NCBI GenBank assembly: GCA_963920765.1
Contig: OY987242.1
Location: 34,868,002-34,932,001, forward strand
Direction of reading: 5' to 3'
Length of the DNA: 64,000 bases
Source of the DNA: Ulota crispa
Lineage: Eukaryota > Streptophyta > Bryopsida > Orthotrichales > Orthotrichaceae
Part shown: positions 52,530-63,868 of the stretch, in pieces
Numbering within the stretch: the stretch's first letter is position 1
How the letters are laid out: each line of letters opens with the position of its first letter
The notes under the pieces: generated by a model
Database searches by the model: none
Seen by the model: only the letters and a program-made list of their open reading frames with translations
What the model was told of the DNA's origin: nothing
Program-made: the position numbers and the translations under genes

Positions 52530-53479
52530 TAACCCCTAACAAACCAAGTGTTCATTCAATAGGCACTTGCGAACTTGGGTAGGGTCTTACAAAGTCAAAT
52601 TTTATTGTATGTTCTCAGAATTGTTATACAAGGTGTAAATATATATCCCCTAAGTGGAAATGTAATTTTCTCCCCAATCAGATGCCCAATTCAAAAGTTA
52701 TTTTACCCAAAAGAATTTGGGCAATTTGGGCATCTTTGGAGAATCTTGTGCTAAAACTCTCCTCAACTTTTGAAATTTGGCATGCTTGTAACTAATAAGA
52801 TATGGTATACAATATAAAAACTTGAATTTTTGGAGCTTTGAAATCACATTCTAAGAGGAGTCAAACTTTGATAACTATGTTTGGGCAGTGTCAAGAAAAA
52901 ATATTTTCTTCTAACTTCAAACCCTATTACCTTGCAATCTATAAATTTAAATTTCTTGAAATTTTTTACACATATTTCAAATGTTTGTCCTTGACATTTT
53001 CTTGTTTGTATTTCAAATAAAAGACTTCCTCTTTGCACAAGGAATCATGAAAAATTGACTAGTGTATTGCCAATTCACTTAATCTTGTTGCATTGCAAGG
53101 TGATATAGAAGAAGCTACATTCTATATTTGCTTTTGGAAATTTTCATGAGTGAACCTAACATCATGTACTTTTGAATGATCAAAACATCATTTTTGAGTA
53201 GAACAAAGACTTTAATTTATGAGGGCTTGTAGTTTGCTGACCTTGTTTTGCATGAATGAAAAAAAGTTGTTTTTCACACTTTGAGAATTAAAACCTTACA
53301 ATCCACGTGGTCAAATGGGATTAAATTTTTATTACACACTAGATGGACATTTCATTATAGAGTTTTGTATGGTTGAATTATTAACAAGAAATTTCAATTT
53401 TTATTTTTGATCAACATACCAAAAAATATAGTTGTTGACAATGTTTCTTGAAAAAAACCTTTAGCCCTTTAGGGGTTAA
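52530..53479. mobile_element. 0.95-kb TTAA-flanked element
   Basis: Starts TTAACCCCTAACAAACC and ends AGCCCTTTAGGGGTTAA. The ends match the family but the interior is unlike the 51383 copy, so it is a different subfamily. No coding capacity seen. Confidence 0.6.
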
Positions 53480-54101
53480 ATACACATAAGTGAGGTAGCA
53501 ACTAGAGCATTTTTTTCTGGTGAACTGTTGCTAGATTGGCAAAAAACTAACAGGTTTCCGCCAATCTAGGACAGTCCCTCCATTTTTTCTTCAATCCTCC
53601 CTCGATGCATGGAATCTAGCAAACAAAAAAAAATGCTTTGGTAGCAACACCCATAACCAACACTATACCCATGCATAACCATCACCTCTAAAATCTTGGA
53701 AAATTTGTGGAAGTGAATAGATGTAATTACAAGGATGTACAACATGTGAACATGAAACCTTAGTGTTGGTATTAAGCACAATTGCAGTTGGCTCTTAAAA
53801 ATTCACAACCTCGGAGAGGTAACTTACTGCATTTTAGAAACAACATGCAGCAAAACATAGATAGCCTTTAATTCTTTTTGGGTAAAATTTATAAAAAACT
53901 TAAAAATAAGATAAAGGCCATTAAAAGCCACAAATCATTTATAAGTAATTTAGGTAGCCTTCAAATGTGGGTCATTAGTATTCCGTACATATAATTTAGT
54001 CTATCATATATTGGATCCTCTAGATTAAATTTACTATAGCATGTGTGTACAATTAGGTGCACGCTTGAGTCAAACGTTTCTTTTTTCTTTTTTTCTAGCA
54101 A

Positions 54102-54777
54102 TTAACCCTTGAATTTTTCATCAACCCAAATTGGGTTGATTGGTTTTTAGGAATGCCATTTATGACCTTAGAAATGCAAAGAGTCACTTGAACTTTGACT
54201 CATTTGAAAGGTAAACTAGTGAGCTATGTAAGGGTGTTTTCAGATTTAGAAGAAGAATCACCATTGAATTTATAGAAATTTTCAAACCAAGGGTGGTCTT
54301 GGAGTTTTAGTGTTAAATTTTGGCCTTAGATTTGTGAAAGTCTTCTATTTTACTCACAATTTTTGAAATTCAAGGGTGAAGTGGTCACTATTGCTAGACC
54401 ATTTTCTCACTCATTTTTTACCTTAAAAATACAAGACTTGTTTCTATGCATGTGGAACTTGATTGCCTTGAGAATGAGCACAAGATGCCAACTTTTTAAA
54501 ATGTCATGTGTCCAAAAGAGCCAATCAAAGCACAATTTCAACTACTCCAATACATTGGTTTCCTTGTAGTACCCTTTACATTTTTGTTATAATCTTCCAA
54601 TCAAACCCTTGGATTGAAATCAAACTTTGTAGAGATAATAAGGACTTGGCTTTCTACAAGATCTTACGGTTACTTTGGCCTAAAGATGACTCATCATTCT
54701 TTAAGCTTCACCCTTTCATAACTTACAAAATTGAGGTTCAAAACACCTTCAAAATGGCTGAAAAATTTAAGGGTTAA
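54102..54777. mobile_element. TTAA element of the CCCTTGAA type, copy 1
   Basis: A 676-bp element is bordered by TTAA on both sides, with ends TTAACCCTTGAATTTTTCA and TGAAAAATTTAAGGGTTAA. It is highly similar to 57608-58284, which is inverted. An 89-codon open stretch is shared by both copies but has no transposase motif. It looks like a non-autonomous element with recent amplification. Confidence 0.8.
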
Positions 54778-54982
54778 ATGCCCAATTTCTTCAAATTAAA
54801 ATGGGTAGCTTCAAGGGTTTAGGAAGAAAAAAGGTCTGTGTACTTCTTTTTCTAATTTTTCTCTTTTCAAATTGTTTTTCAATTCTAGGTTTTTCTTTAT
54901 AAAGAATATAGCCTAGAATAAATTGCATTGAAATAGAAAGTATAAGTAATGATAAAGTTCCATCAAATAAGCCATTTGTCAA

Positions 54983-55393
54983 GGGCATTGAAATGTGTAC
55001 CACACTCTTTGAAATTCTGTACCACACCCCTGGGATAAATTTTAGATGTCAATCATCAAAAAGCTGAATTTGAGAATTTTGAATTCAGATTTGGACTTAG
55101 AGACCATGTTTTAGTCTAGAACCATAAAAAAAACTGCAATTCAACAACACCCAATGAAAAAGCTTATCTTTTTTGCAAACAAAAGTAAAAGTAATATTTT
55201 TCTCCCTAACTAAACTTTCTCATTGAGAGTTATTGAATTGCAACTTTTTTATGGTTCTAGAGTGAAACATGGTCTTTAAGTCCAAATTTGAATTCAAAAT
55301 TCTCAACTCTAGCTTTTTGATGGTAGAAACCTAAAATTTATCCTAGGAGTGTGGTACAATAGTTCAAAGGGTGTGGTACACATATCAATGCCC
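54983..55393. mobile_element. Mutator-like foldback MITE, copy 1 of 3
   Basis: A 411-bp element starts GGGCATTGAAATGTGTACC and ends in the inverse form. The whole element folds back (CAACACCCAATGAAAAAG arm, AAGTCCAAATTTGAATTC arm). Flanks ATTTGTCAA (54974-54982) and TTTTGTCAG (55394-55402) agree at 7 of 9 positions. Confidence 0.78.
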
Positions 55394-55614
55394 TTTTGTC
55401 AGTTATAAGTAATTATAGAGACCCTTTAATTCTTGCCTACAAGATAAATAGCCCCCCAAAAAAAACCCCTTGCCGCACAAGGTACTCAAAATATACATAG
55501 AGTGACCTCCCTAAGTTGACAACTTATTCTCACAATATCCAAATAATACATTTGAAAGTGCAAAGTCATTATTTTTCTCTTGCTAATAGGCTCCTATAAT
55601 TTACTAGATGTTTA

Positions 55615-55704
55615 TTAATCCTTAAACGCTGAAGGGGACAATTTTCTTCCTTAAGAATACACGGGCTTTGTGTACCTACAATGACCCTTGGGCGTTTAAG
55701 GTAA
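55615..55704. mobile_element. 90-bp TTAA-type mini-element, uncertain
   Basis: TTAATCCTTAAACGCTGAAGG on the left and CCCTTGGGCGTTTAAGGTAA on the right form imperfect inverted ends. Right-hand TTAA has decayed to GTAA. Confidence 0.4.
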
Positions 55705-55755
55705 ATAATCATCAAATTCAAAAGCCTTAGTTTGATGATTATGGGTGCTGCTACC

Positions 55756-56628
55756 CTTAAGGGCCCCAGTGACAGGATCTTGTCATTGGGGCCCACAACT
55801 TTATCTCACTTTTCCTCTTAATTTGTACAATGAAAACAGTCATGGCTGGTCCCCATCAGCAGAGAAGGTAATCATTTTTCAAATCCTACAATCATCTTTT
55901 TCTAGATGTAATTTTCCAAGCTGTGGTGGCCATTAAACCCCCCATTTTCTCTTAAACCTTAAAATAACTCTGAGCGCCCAGGGGTTAACTCCTAAAGGTC
56001 CTTGAGGACATAATGTGTCCTCAACCAATTTTTGAAGCTAAATAAAACCTTACCATATTACTATTTTCAGTTGGATTTGTTTTTGAAAAAATCTTTTTGA
56101 AGATTAGTTTAGCTTCAACAATTTGATTTTGCAAATGGTTGATTATAATTTTTGTATTCAAAGTTTTGTGCACAGGTGTTCTTTGCAATCTTGAATTTAT
56201 GTAGTATTGGGCTCTTGGGAATGAGCCTCAAATAAACTGGATCTTTGAGAAACAAATCTCATTAGAAATTCATTTAAAAAAATTGTAGAGTAGATTTTGA
56301 GAAGTCATAAATTGATTGGGGTTATGCATGTTAAGCCCTTTAACCTCATATTTTTTTGGTGACCAAGTTTTCAAATTTGACATGTGAAAAGAAGTTTGAA
56401 AGACTTCAAATCAATTTCACAATTTTAATACCCTCGTGATCAAACATTATAATCTTTCAATCTATAAGAAATGTTGTTGTGTTTTCTTTTCTAATGTGAT
56501 CTCTAACTTGTCTAGTTTGGTTTTATACGGTTATAATTTAAAAAGAATTGATACAACTTATCAAAATGTTGACAATTTGTTCAAATTAGAGCAAATTCCT
56601 AAAAGCTTAAGAAATTCCAGGGTCCTTT
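55756..56628. other. intergenic with TTAA-like fragments
   Basis: A motif TTAACTCCTAAAGGTCC at about 55990 looks like another left end of the TTAA family, followed by GAGGACATAATGTGTCCTC. I could not pair it with a right end. No gene. Confidence 0.35.
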
Positions 56629-57516
56629 GGGCATGTACCTATGGCTAAAGTACTTTCTATGATTTTTCAAATTTTTTATTGAAGGTGGGGAATTCAAAGA
56701 TTTATGAGGGCATCTTATTTTTTTTCCATTTCAACATTTGACAAAGAAGTTATGCAAGAATTTATGAAAATTTGGGGAGGATTGCCCGTCCGGGTAACCC
56801 AAAAACTTTTTAGAAATTAATGTTTTTTTAAAATAAAAACTTGAAATTGGTTCTTTAGATGTTTTTATACAAGGGAAGCTTTGAATTATTCAATTTCAAT
56901 CAATGAGATGAAAGTTATGAGGAGTTTTTGTTTGAGAGCAATTATGGATTCTCTACTCTAAAAGAAACATTGAAGTCCTCTTTATTACTAAATTTTCAAT
57001 ATTTTGGAAAAAAAATTAAACCTAATGAAGTAGATTGTTAATTACAACATTATAATCATTAGTATTTGCATTTTTTATTTCAATAAATAATTTCTTGACA
57101 CTTTAGTGTTTTGACTCATTGTCTACTTTTTTTTACTTACTATTTTTTTCCCATGTATTGTGTAGTTCCAGTTGATTTGAAAATTCTCCCACATATACCT
57201 AACTTGATCTCCTACATGGAAAAATAAAAGCAAAATTGTGAGTAGAGCAATTTTTTTCAGGTAAGAGTGGTCAAAGGCTTTTGGTTTGGACAACACGGAA
57301 AAAAACCTTTTTTTTCTCTTCGACTGTAAATACCTCCAACCTTTCCATCTAAAATGACTTGATTTTTTTCCCACAAGTACCTCTTCTAGTCTAAGGCAAG
57401 ATCCTACAATTGGATTTACAACAAAAAAAAATCTACCTTCTTACTCATTCCCTAGAAGTGGCAATTTTAGTGATTTTGGCACAAAAAAAAAAAAGGCTTG
57501 GTCCTGTAGGGGTTAA
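56629..57516. mobile_element. TTAA-family element, left end missing
   Basis: From GGCATGTACCTATGGC onward it follows the 51383 reference copy to the right end GGTCCTGTAGGGGTTAA. The first about 50 bp of the element are absent or diverged. Confidence 0.65.
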
Positions 57517-57607
57517 TATGCTCTCTATAGTTAGTTAGAGTTTAATTTAGTAAAGGAATCCCATGGACCAATAATAGAGAAGGACTTTTACTTTATATCC
57601 TCTCTCC

Positions 57608-58284
57608 TTAACCCTTGAACTTTTCAACCATTTTGAAGGTGTTTTGGACCTCAATTTTGTAAGTTGTGAAAGGGTAAAACCCAAAGAACAATGAGTCATT
57701 TTGAGGCCAAAGTAACCTTAAGATCTTGTAGAAAGCCAAGTCCCTATCATCTCTACAAAGTTTGATTCCAATCCAAGGGTTAGACTGGAAGATTATAACA
57801 AAAATGTAAAGGGTACTACAAGGAAACCAATGTATTGGAGTAGTTGAAATTGTGCTTTGATTGGCTCTTTTGGACACATGACATTTTAAAAAGTTGGCAT
57901 CTTGTGCTCATTCTCAAGGCAATCAAGTTCCACATGCATAGAAACAAGTCTTGTATTTTTAAGGTAAAAAATGAGTGAGAAAATGGTCTAGCAATAGTGA
58001 CCACTTCACCCTGGAATTTCAAAAATTGTGAGTAAAATAGAAGGCTTTCACAAATCTAGGGCAAAAATTTAATATCACAACCCCAAGACCACCCATGGTT
58101 TCAATTTTTTTGTAACTTCAATGGTGACTCTTCTTCTAAATCTGAAAACACTCTTACATAGCTAACTTGTTTCTCTATCAAATGAGCCAAAAGTTCAAGT
58201 GATTCTTGACATTCCTAAGTTCATAAATGGCCACACTAAAAATCTTGCAACCCATTTTGGATTGCAGGAAAATTTGAGGGTTAA
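57608..58284. mobile_element. TTAA element of the CCCTTGAA type, copy 2 (inverted)
   Basis: A 677-bp copy has ends TTAACCCTTGAACTTTTCA and AAAATTTGAGGGTTAA. Its interior is the reverse of 54102-54777 with high similarity: an 89-codon frame in each differs at only about a dozen residues. TTAA borders both sides. Confidence 0.8.
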
Positions 58285-58731
58285 TATGTAAGTGCAAATC
58301 TACTTGGAATAAGAGAATAACATATTACTTTCTTTTATGCCTATAAATCTTGGGCATTGATATGTGTACCACATTCTTTGAACTACTGTATTACATCCTG
58401 GGGATAATTTTAAATTTCTACCATCTAGAAGTTGAATTTGAGAATTTTGAATTCAGATTTGGACTTAGAGACCATGTTTTAGTCTAGAACCATGAAAAAA
58501 AAGTTTCAACTAAATAACACCCAATGAAAAAGCTTATCTTTTTTTTAAAAACAAAATTAAAAGTAACACTTTCCTCCTAGCTAAACTTTTCATTGAATGT
58601 TGTTGAATTGCAACTTTTTTATGGTTCTAGACTAAATCATGGTCTCTAAGTCTAAATCTAAATTGAAAATTCTCAAATTCATCCTTTTGATGGTAGAAAT
58701 TTAAGTTTACCCCGAGGTGTGGTATAGTACT

Positions 58732-60086
58732 GTAGGTTGAGAGCAGATTTGGCACAAATTAATTCCCCCAAATTCTGCCTAATTAGTTTATAAATTATTC
58801 TCCAAAAATGCCCAATGTCAAACAAATCAAAAAATTGAAATGCCAGTCTTCTAAAAATCATTGAGCTTATCCCCTAAAGGACCAACTGTCCCCTTGGGGG
58901 ACAAATGGTTTTTAGGCATGTACCTACAACTAATCTACTTTTTTTGATTATTTGAAACTTTTATTGAAGGTGGGGAATTCAAAGATCTACGTGGGTGTCT
59001 AATTTTTTCTTCATTCCGACATTTATTGAAGAAGTTATGCATGAATTTCTAAAAAAGGGAGAGGTTGGGCAGCCCAAAAAAAAATTCAAAATTGAAATTT
59101 TTAAAAATTAAAATCTAAAATTAGTTCTTTACATTTATACAAATGTGGGAATCTTTAAATCATTCAATTTTGATCAATGAGATGAATGTTATGAGAAGTT
59201 TTAGTTCGTGGGAAGGTATGGGACTCCCAAACCTCCATTCTTTTTGCCTCTTGTAAAGAAATTTGCTTTCCTTTTTTGAGCTCTTTGTGATTTTTTTTTT
59301 TTACTTTTTTTTTCCCAAGTTGTAATAGACTAAGATTCCTTGGTTGTCACCATTTGGATTAAAGTAATTAAGATTTCTAAATTTTATATAAATTCTCCAA
59401 TCTTGCCTAGCGTATATGCAAATTTCATGGCCTTACGGCATTGCAGGATTTTACGAAGTATGATCCATACCTCCAATTCATTTGAAAATTTTCCCACACA
59501 TACCTAACTTGGTCTTCTACATGGAAAAAATAAACCTCAACTTTGCATAGAGCAATTTTTTTGATATAGGAGCCGTTAAAGCCTTTTGAAATTTTTGGGC
59601 AGTAGTGAAAAAAGCCTTTTTTTTTCACTTCAGATGTGAATATCTCACTCCTCTACAACTAGAATGAGCTGATTTTTATTCCCGCAAGTATCTCCCATAG
59701 TCTAGGGCAAGATCTTATGATTGGATTTTCAAAAAAAATCTTTTTGTGCTACCTTTTTACTCATTCCCCCAAAAGTGGCTGTTTTCAGTGATTTTCACAG
59801 AAAAAAGGGCTTGGTCCTTGAGGGGTTAACTAACAATGGAAGGTCAAGGTTGATTCCAAGAGGGCTCAATCTAATGCAAATTTTATACCAAGGGCTAATT
59901 TTAGAGAGTAGAAGATACTTAGAAAAAGGCTTAATTCTACTAAAATTTTTTGGTTGAATGCCAAATAATAACATTTTTTTTGAAAGTGCCTAATCTTTTT
60001 TAATTACAAAACCTGGTGCGGAACTAAATTTTTCTCAAAAAATAATGAATTCGGCAGAGACATGTTGAATATGCTCTCAACCTATG
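58732..60086. mobile_element. element with TAGGTTGAGAGCA ends, nested
   Basis: It begins TAGGTTGAGAGCAGATTTGG and ends TGCTCTCAACCTA. It sits inside the foldback MITE and itself contains a TTAA-family element, so its own length was about 390 bp. The target duplication is unclear. Confidence 0.65.
58864..59828. mobile_element. TTAA-family element, innermost of a triple nest
   Basis: Ends TTATCCCCTAAAGGACC and GGTCCTTGAGGGGTTAA; one base of the left TTAA has changed. The interior follows the 51383 copy, including the hairpin GTCCCCTTGGGGGAC near the left end. Confidence 0.75.
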
Positions 60087-60121
60087 GTAGTTCAAAGGGT
60101 GTGGTACACATATCAATTCCC

Positions 60122-60640
60122 ATAAATCTTTTGTGTCTTTGTTATATTTCCTATTTCCAACAGGAGTGACCTAATTGATGTGAAATTGCATGGAATCGAG
60201 TGCATGCCAATGAAAGCCTAAGCCCATAGATGGAAAAAAGTAACAATTTCCCGGAGTAGCCCCCAGGTAAGCTTACCCCGCTCTTAAGTGCGGGTGCCAC
60301 TCACATCGCACTTGTGCTTCTCACAGCGAGCTGCACTTGCGGTAACTTACCACACTAAACTTAAGCGGGATCATAGTACAGGAAGTTTTTTTGAGCTTAA
60401 CTGGCCAATATCCTACATTCTCTTGGGCCAACCGGTTGTCCAGAGTATACTCCCGACTAAGCCTATACAAATAAAGAATATTCTTCATTTTTTCCTATGA
60501 ATTCAATTCGACAATTCTCAAAATGAACCGGGGGCTTGTAACTAAATGCCGGTACTTCCCGGACATTGAGCGGGATGCGAGTGCATACTGTTCTCTCGTA
60601 GTGCCAGGATTAGGGTTAGGGTTAGGGTTTCACGGCTTAG
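60122..60640 (+). promoter_or_regulatory. PRL1 upstream region with telomere-like motif
   Basis: GC-rich stretches at 60240-60370 and 60530-60640 lie upstream of PRL1. Three TTAGGG units followed by GTTT (60609-60630) form a telo-box-like site on the minus strand, a known element in promoters of plant housekeeping genes. It is close to where the transcript should start. Confidence 0.5.
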
Positions 60641-63600
60641 AAGCATGGAAACGCTCGTAGGATTTCACCCTCCCTCGCTGGGAGGACGGACGCCCGCTTT
60701 GCCTCCTCGATTGGGGGAGAAGGTGTGGAGTCCGAGCAGCCCTTAAAGAAGCTCTATTTTAACTCTTTGAAACGCGCCTTGGACACCTTCGCGCCTCCAG
60801 AGAGCGACTGTTTGTCCAACCATTTTCAAAGTAACAAAATCCGTGTCACCTCGAAGGTCAAGGATGAGTTCGCCCATCGAGTCCCTGCTCCAGAGCAACC
60901 TACTACTACTACAAGCACAGGTAAGTTGATACTTAAGTTTTTGCATATTATTCTTAAGCATTCCTGCTGTAAACCCTAGAAGTAAACTCTAGGGCTTCTT
61001 TTTTTTCACTTGGGACGCGAATATGATGCCCGGTGCGTGGACTGGCAATACGTGCTAGGTTTTCGTTGTAGAAAGATGTGAACTTAGGTCAACGAGCCTT
61101 GATTTGGTGGTCAGCGTTGCTGCAACTTTCCAAATTCTGATAGAGAACTGCTTCGAGTAATGAACCCTAGAACAAAGTTCGTCTTGAGGCTGCTGTCGGT
61201 ACAAATTTTACTGAAAGATTACGTACTTTCATGCCCGCACTCAATGCCAACTATTCTACGTCTGTTTTCAGGATCAGCAGCTGGAAAGGCAGGAGGCAAG
61301 CAACTTGCGGTGGTGCCTGTTCGAGCTCAACCTCCAACTGCTGCAGAACCAGTTGTTGGCGCTGCTGCTCCTGCAGTGGATCGCACTTCCACTACAACCA
61401 TGGATCCGTATGTCTTTATAATACTCAAACTTCTACAATATCTTACATGTATTTGTATCCCAGATGAGGTTGAAAGTCTTGGGAATGAGTGTCAGCTGCA
61501 GCTGAATTTTGCATGTTCTTGACGTTGTGAAATTTTATTCAACGAACAGTTTTTGATTGATGGTAGCAGGTACCAAGCAAGCTCTGGAATAATGAAGAGG
61601 CTTCCTAGCAAATGGCCGAAGCCCGTTTGGCATCCACCTTGGGTGAATTACAGGGTAAGCACCGAACTTTGTTTATGTTCCTGAAGGAAAAATACAATTT
61701 TTTTTTTTGTGTTGAGGTGATGATCGAAATTTTACAGTTAGTTAGTTTGAGGTGGTTCTAATGATTGGATGTCACATGAAGCGATGTTTAGGCTTTTGTT
61801 GGAGATTCTTTTGTGACAGAATCGTTTTGTGGGATTCACAGGTCATCAGCGGGCATTTAGGATGGGTTCGATCAATAGCGTTTGATCCTGGAAACGAATG
61901 GTTCTGTACAGGCTCAGCTGATAGAACTATCAAGGTGAGTGCTGCTACCTTTCTTTACCCTTTTCTTTGTATATCCGTCTTTTGTTGGCTAACCAACTTT
62001 AGGGTTCCTCTTCTTACAGCATGCGTCGGGATCTGGACTGATTCCATTTCATTTAAATCCGTGTGGCATTCTACATTGCACTGTACTTAAATTACTGCGA
62101 GATTTTGAACAGTGCAATTTACTCTCGCACTATCGTGGTCTTTGTAAATAAACTCAGCTTGCGCATATGTTTCATCAGATTAATATAACCTACGGTGTAT
62201 CTGCTCTACCTTGTATAATTCGAATTTATTTAACAGTGCCCCTCACGTTATGTCTTAATGCCGTAATCAGTATGAATTTTAAATACTATTCCGCTTTGCA
62301 GCAATTAAATGAACGTGCGATTCCTTTGGTTTCATCTCGTGTTTCGCTCTACTTATCTGCAACCAAGAGCGAACCTTAGGTGATTAATTGCAGGTTGGTT
62401 CCTTGGTAGGGTGAGGCCGTCTAAGGTGTTACTATATTGCTTATTTAGGTCGTGATGGTCTTTTCTAATTTGCTGTAACTACGATGTACAGGTTTGGGAT
62501 AGCGGAACTGGGCAGCTGAAGTTGACTTTGACTGGTCATATTGAGCAAGTTCGAGGTATTATATTCTTTTGGTATAATCCACTCGTGCTTTCCTTATTCA
62601 ATAAAGATCAATAACAATAATGTACGTAGGTAGGTGAAATTTAATGACTGATTGTGTTCTTTCGCTTTTTTGTCTTTGAGTCATGTTATGAAAATGGGTG
62701 ACTGAATGGTTTTATACAGGTCTGGCAGTGAGTACTCGCCATCCATATATGTTCTCAGCTGGTGACGACAAGCAAGTCAAGTGCTGGGATCTTGAGTATA
62801 ACAAGGCGAGTTCTGGCTTTTATGATTTGCATTGATGCATTGAATGCATGCTGGTGTTGCGACTGTTTATTTCAAAGTATGTATGTTATTTGCTGAACGT
62901 CGTGCTATAACATTGTGCAGGTTATCCGGTCATACCATGGACATTTGAGTGGAGTTTACTGCTTAGCGCTTCATCCTACACTTGATGTTCTCATGACCGG
63001 TGGACGGGATTCAGTGTGTCGGGTATGGTGTTATTTGTCCTTTTCACTGGTCCTGACGTTTCATTTGGAAATTAAGCATTGTGAGTATTTTATTTTGGAG
63101 TTTGAAGTCCTTACACATAATATTTCTCTGTGCAGGTATGGGATATGAGAACTAAAGCACAGGTGTTTGCATTATCTGGGCACGAGAATACGGTTTGCTC
63201 TGTGATTACGCAGGCTACTGTAAGATTTCAATACTGCCTTTTTTGTCGATGCATGCATAATGCTCTGAGCCGTGTCGCATCTTGTGTCCATAGTAGTTGA
63301 TTGGGGAAGTTTAAGATTTCTGGACCTTGTAGAATTTGGAGCTAAGGTAGTTCTTCTCTAAGTAACTTATATGCCTAAACAGTGGATTATTGCTCTACCT
63401 TTGATCCATTGACGTGAGTGTTTTGTGCTTATGCATTTAAGGTAGTTTAATCATGTAAGTAATGAGGAGTAAATTTGCACTTCATGGATACGTTGTTGCT
63501 TGCTTGCGAAGTACCAGAATACTTACACAAATCTACTGATGCTTTGCACTTGTCCTTGGACCCAATATTTCAGGACCCACAAGTTGTAACAGGATCACAC

Positions 63601-63868
63601 GACACCACAATTAAGCTTTGGGATCTTGCAGCGGGTTTGTAACTAATCCTTCCTTGTATCTCAGCCCTTGGTTTTGAAATTTTCATTTGAACTGCTTCTT
63701 ATAGTCTGAAATTGTCACGTAACAAAGGCTGAAAGTTAGAAGTTAGATTGTTACATTTATTTTCCTAATCGTGCCTCATGTCATCTGTGCTTTTTACTCA
63801 GGTAAAACTATGTCAACGTTGACGTTTCACAAGAAGTCTGTGAGAGCACTGGCTATGCATCCATTTGA
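60641..63868 (+). CDS. PRL1: PRL1/PLRG1 WD40 protein of the NineTeen complex, 3' end outside the window
   Basis: Visible exons: to 60920, 61272-61407, 61570-61654, 61842-61934, 62492-62555, 62720-62805, 62921-63022, 63136-63219, 63574-63634, 63802-63868; the gene continues beyond 64000. All join in phase. PRL1 is a core WD40 subunit of the plant Prp19/NineTeen (MAC) complex in the spliceosome and affects immunity and hormone responses. The N-terminal [20 protein letters not shown] and the block [19 protein letters not shown] precede WD repeats [60 protein letters not shown] and [18 protein letters not shown], nearly identical to known PRL1. The first exon is open from 60641 but has no in-frame ATG; an ATG at 60645 is in another frame and stops after 33 codons. 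The intron after 62805 has a GC donor (AAG|GCGAGT). Confidence 0.93.

Larger units (their letters stand above)
53640..55755. mobile_element. composite MITE with GGTAGCAACACCCATAA ends
   Basis: Left end GGTAGCAACACCCATAA and right end TTATGGGTGCTGCTACC are 2.1 kb apart. The first 170 bp match the reversed right half of the 319-bp element at 18760-19078, so the original element was about 0.3-0.9 kb. The excess length is explained by elements inside it at 54102-54777, 54983-55393 and probably 55615-55704. Confidence 0.6.
58352..60121. mobile_element. Mutator-like foldback MITE, copy 3, split by nested insertions
   Basis: The left part (58352 to about 58731) starts GGGCATTGATATGTGTACC. The right part (about 60087-60121) ends in GGTACACATATCAATTCCC. 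The two parts are flanked by an exact 9-bp direct repeat ATAAATCTT (58343-58351 and 60122-60130), which proves they are the ends of a single insertion despite the 1.36 kb between them. Confidence 0.85.

Noticed and set aside
54363-54777. Conserved open frames of 68 and 89 codons in the two 0.68-kb TTAA elements
   Set aside because: They are conserved only because the two elements are recent copies. No transposase or other domain is present.
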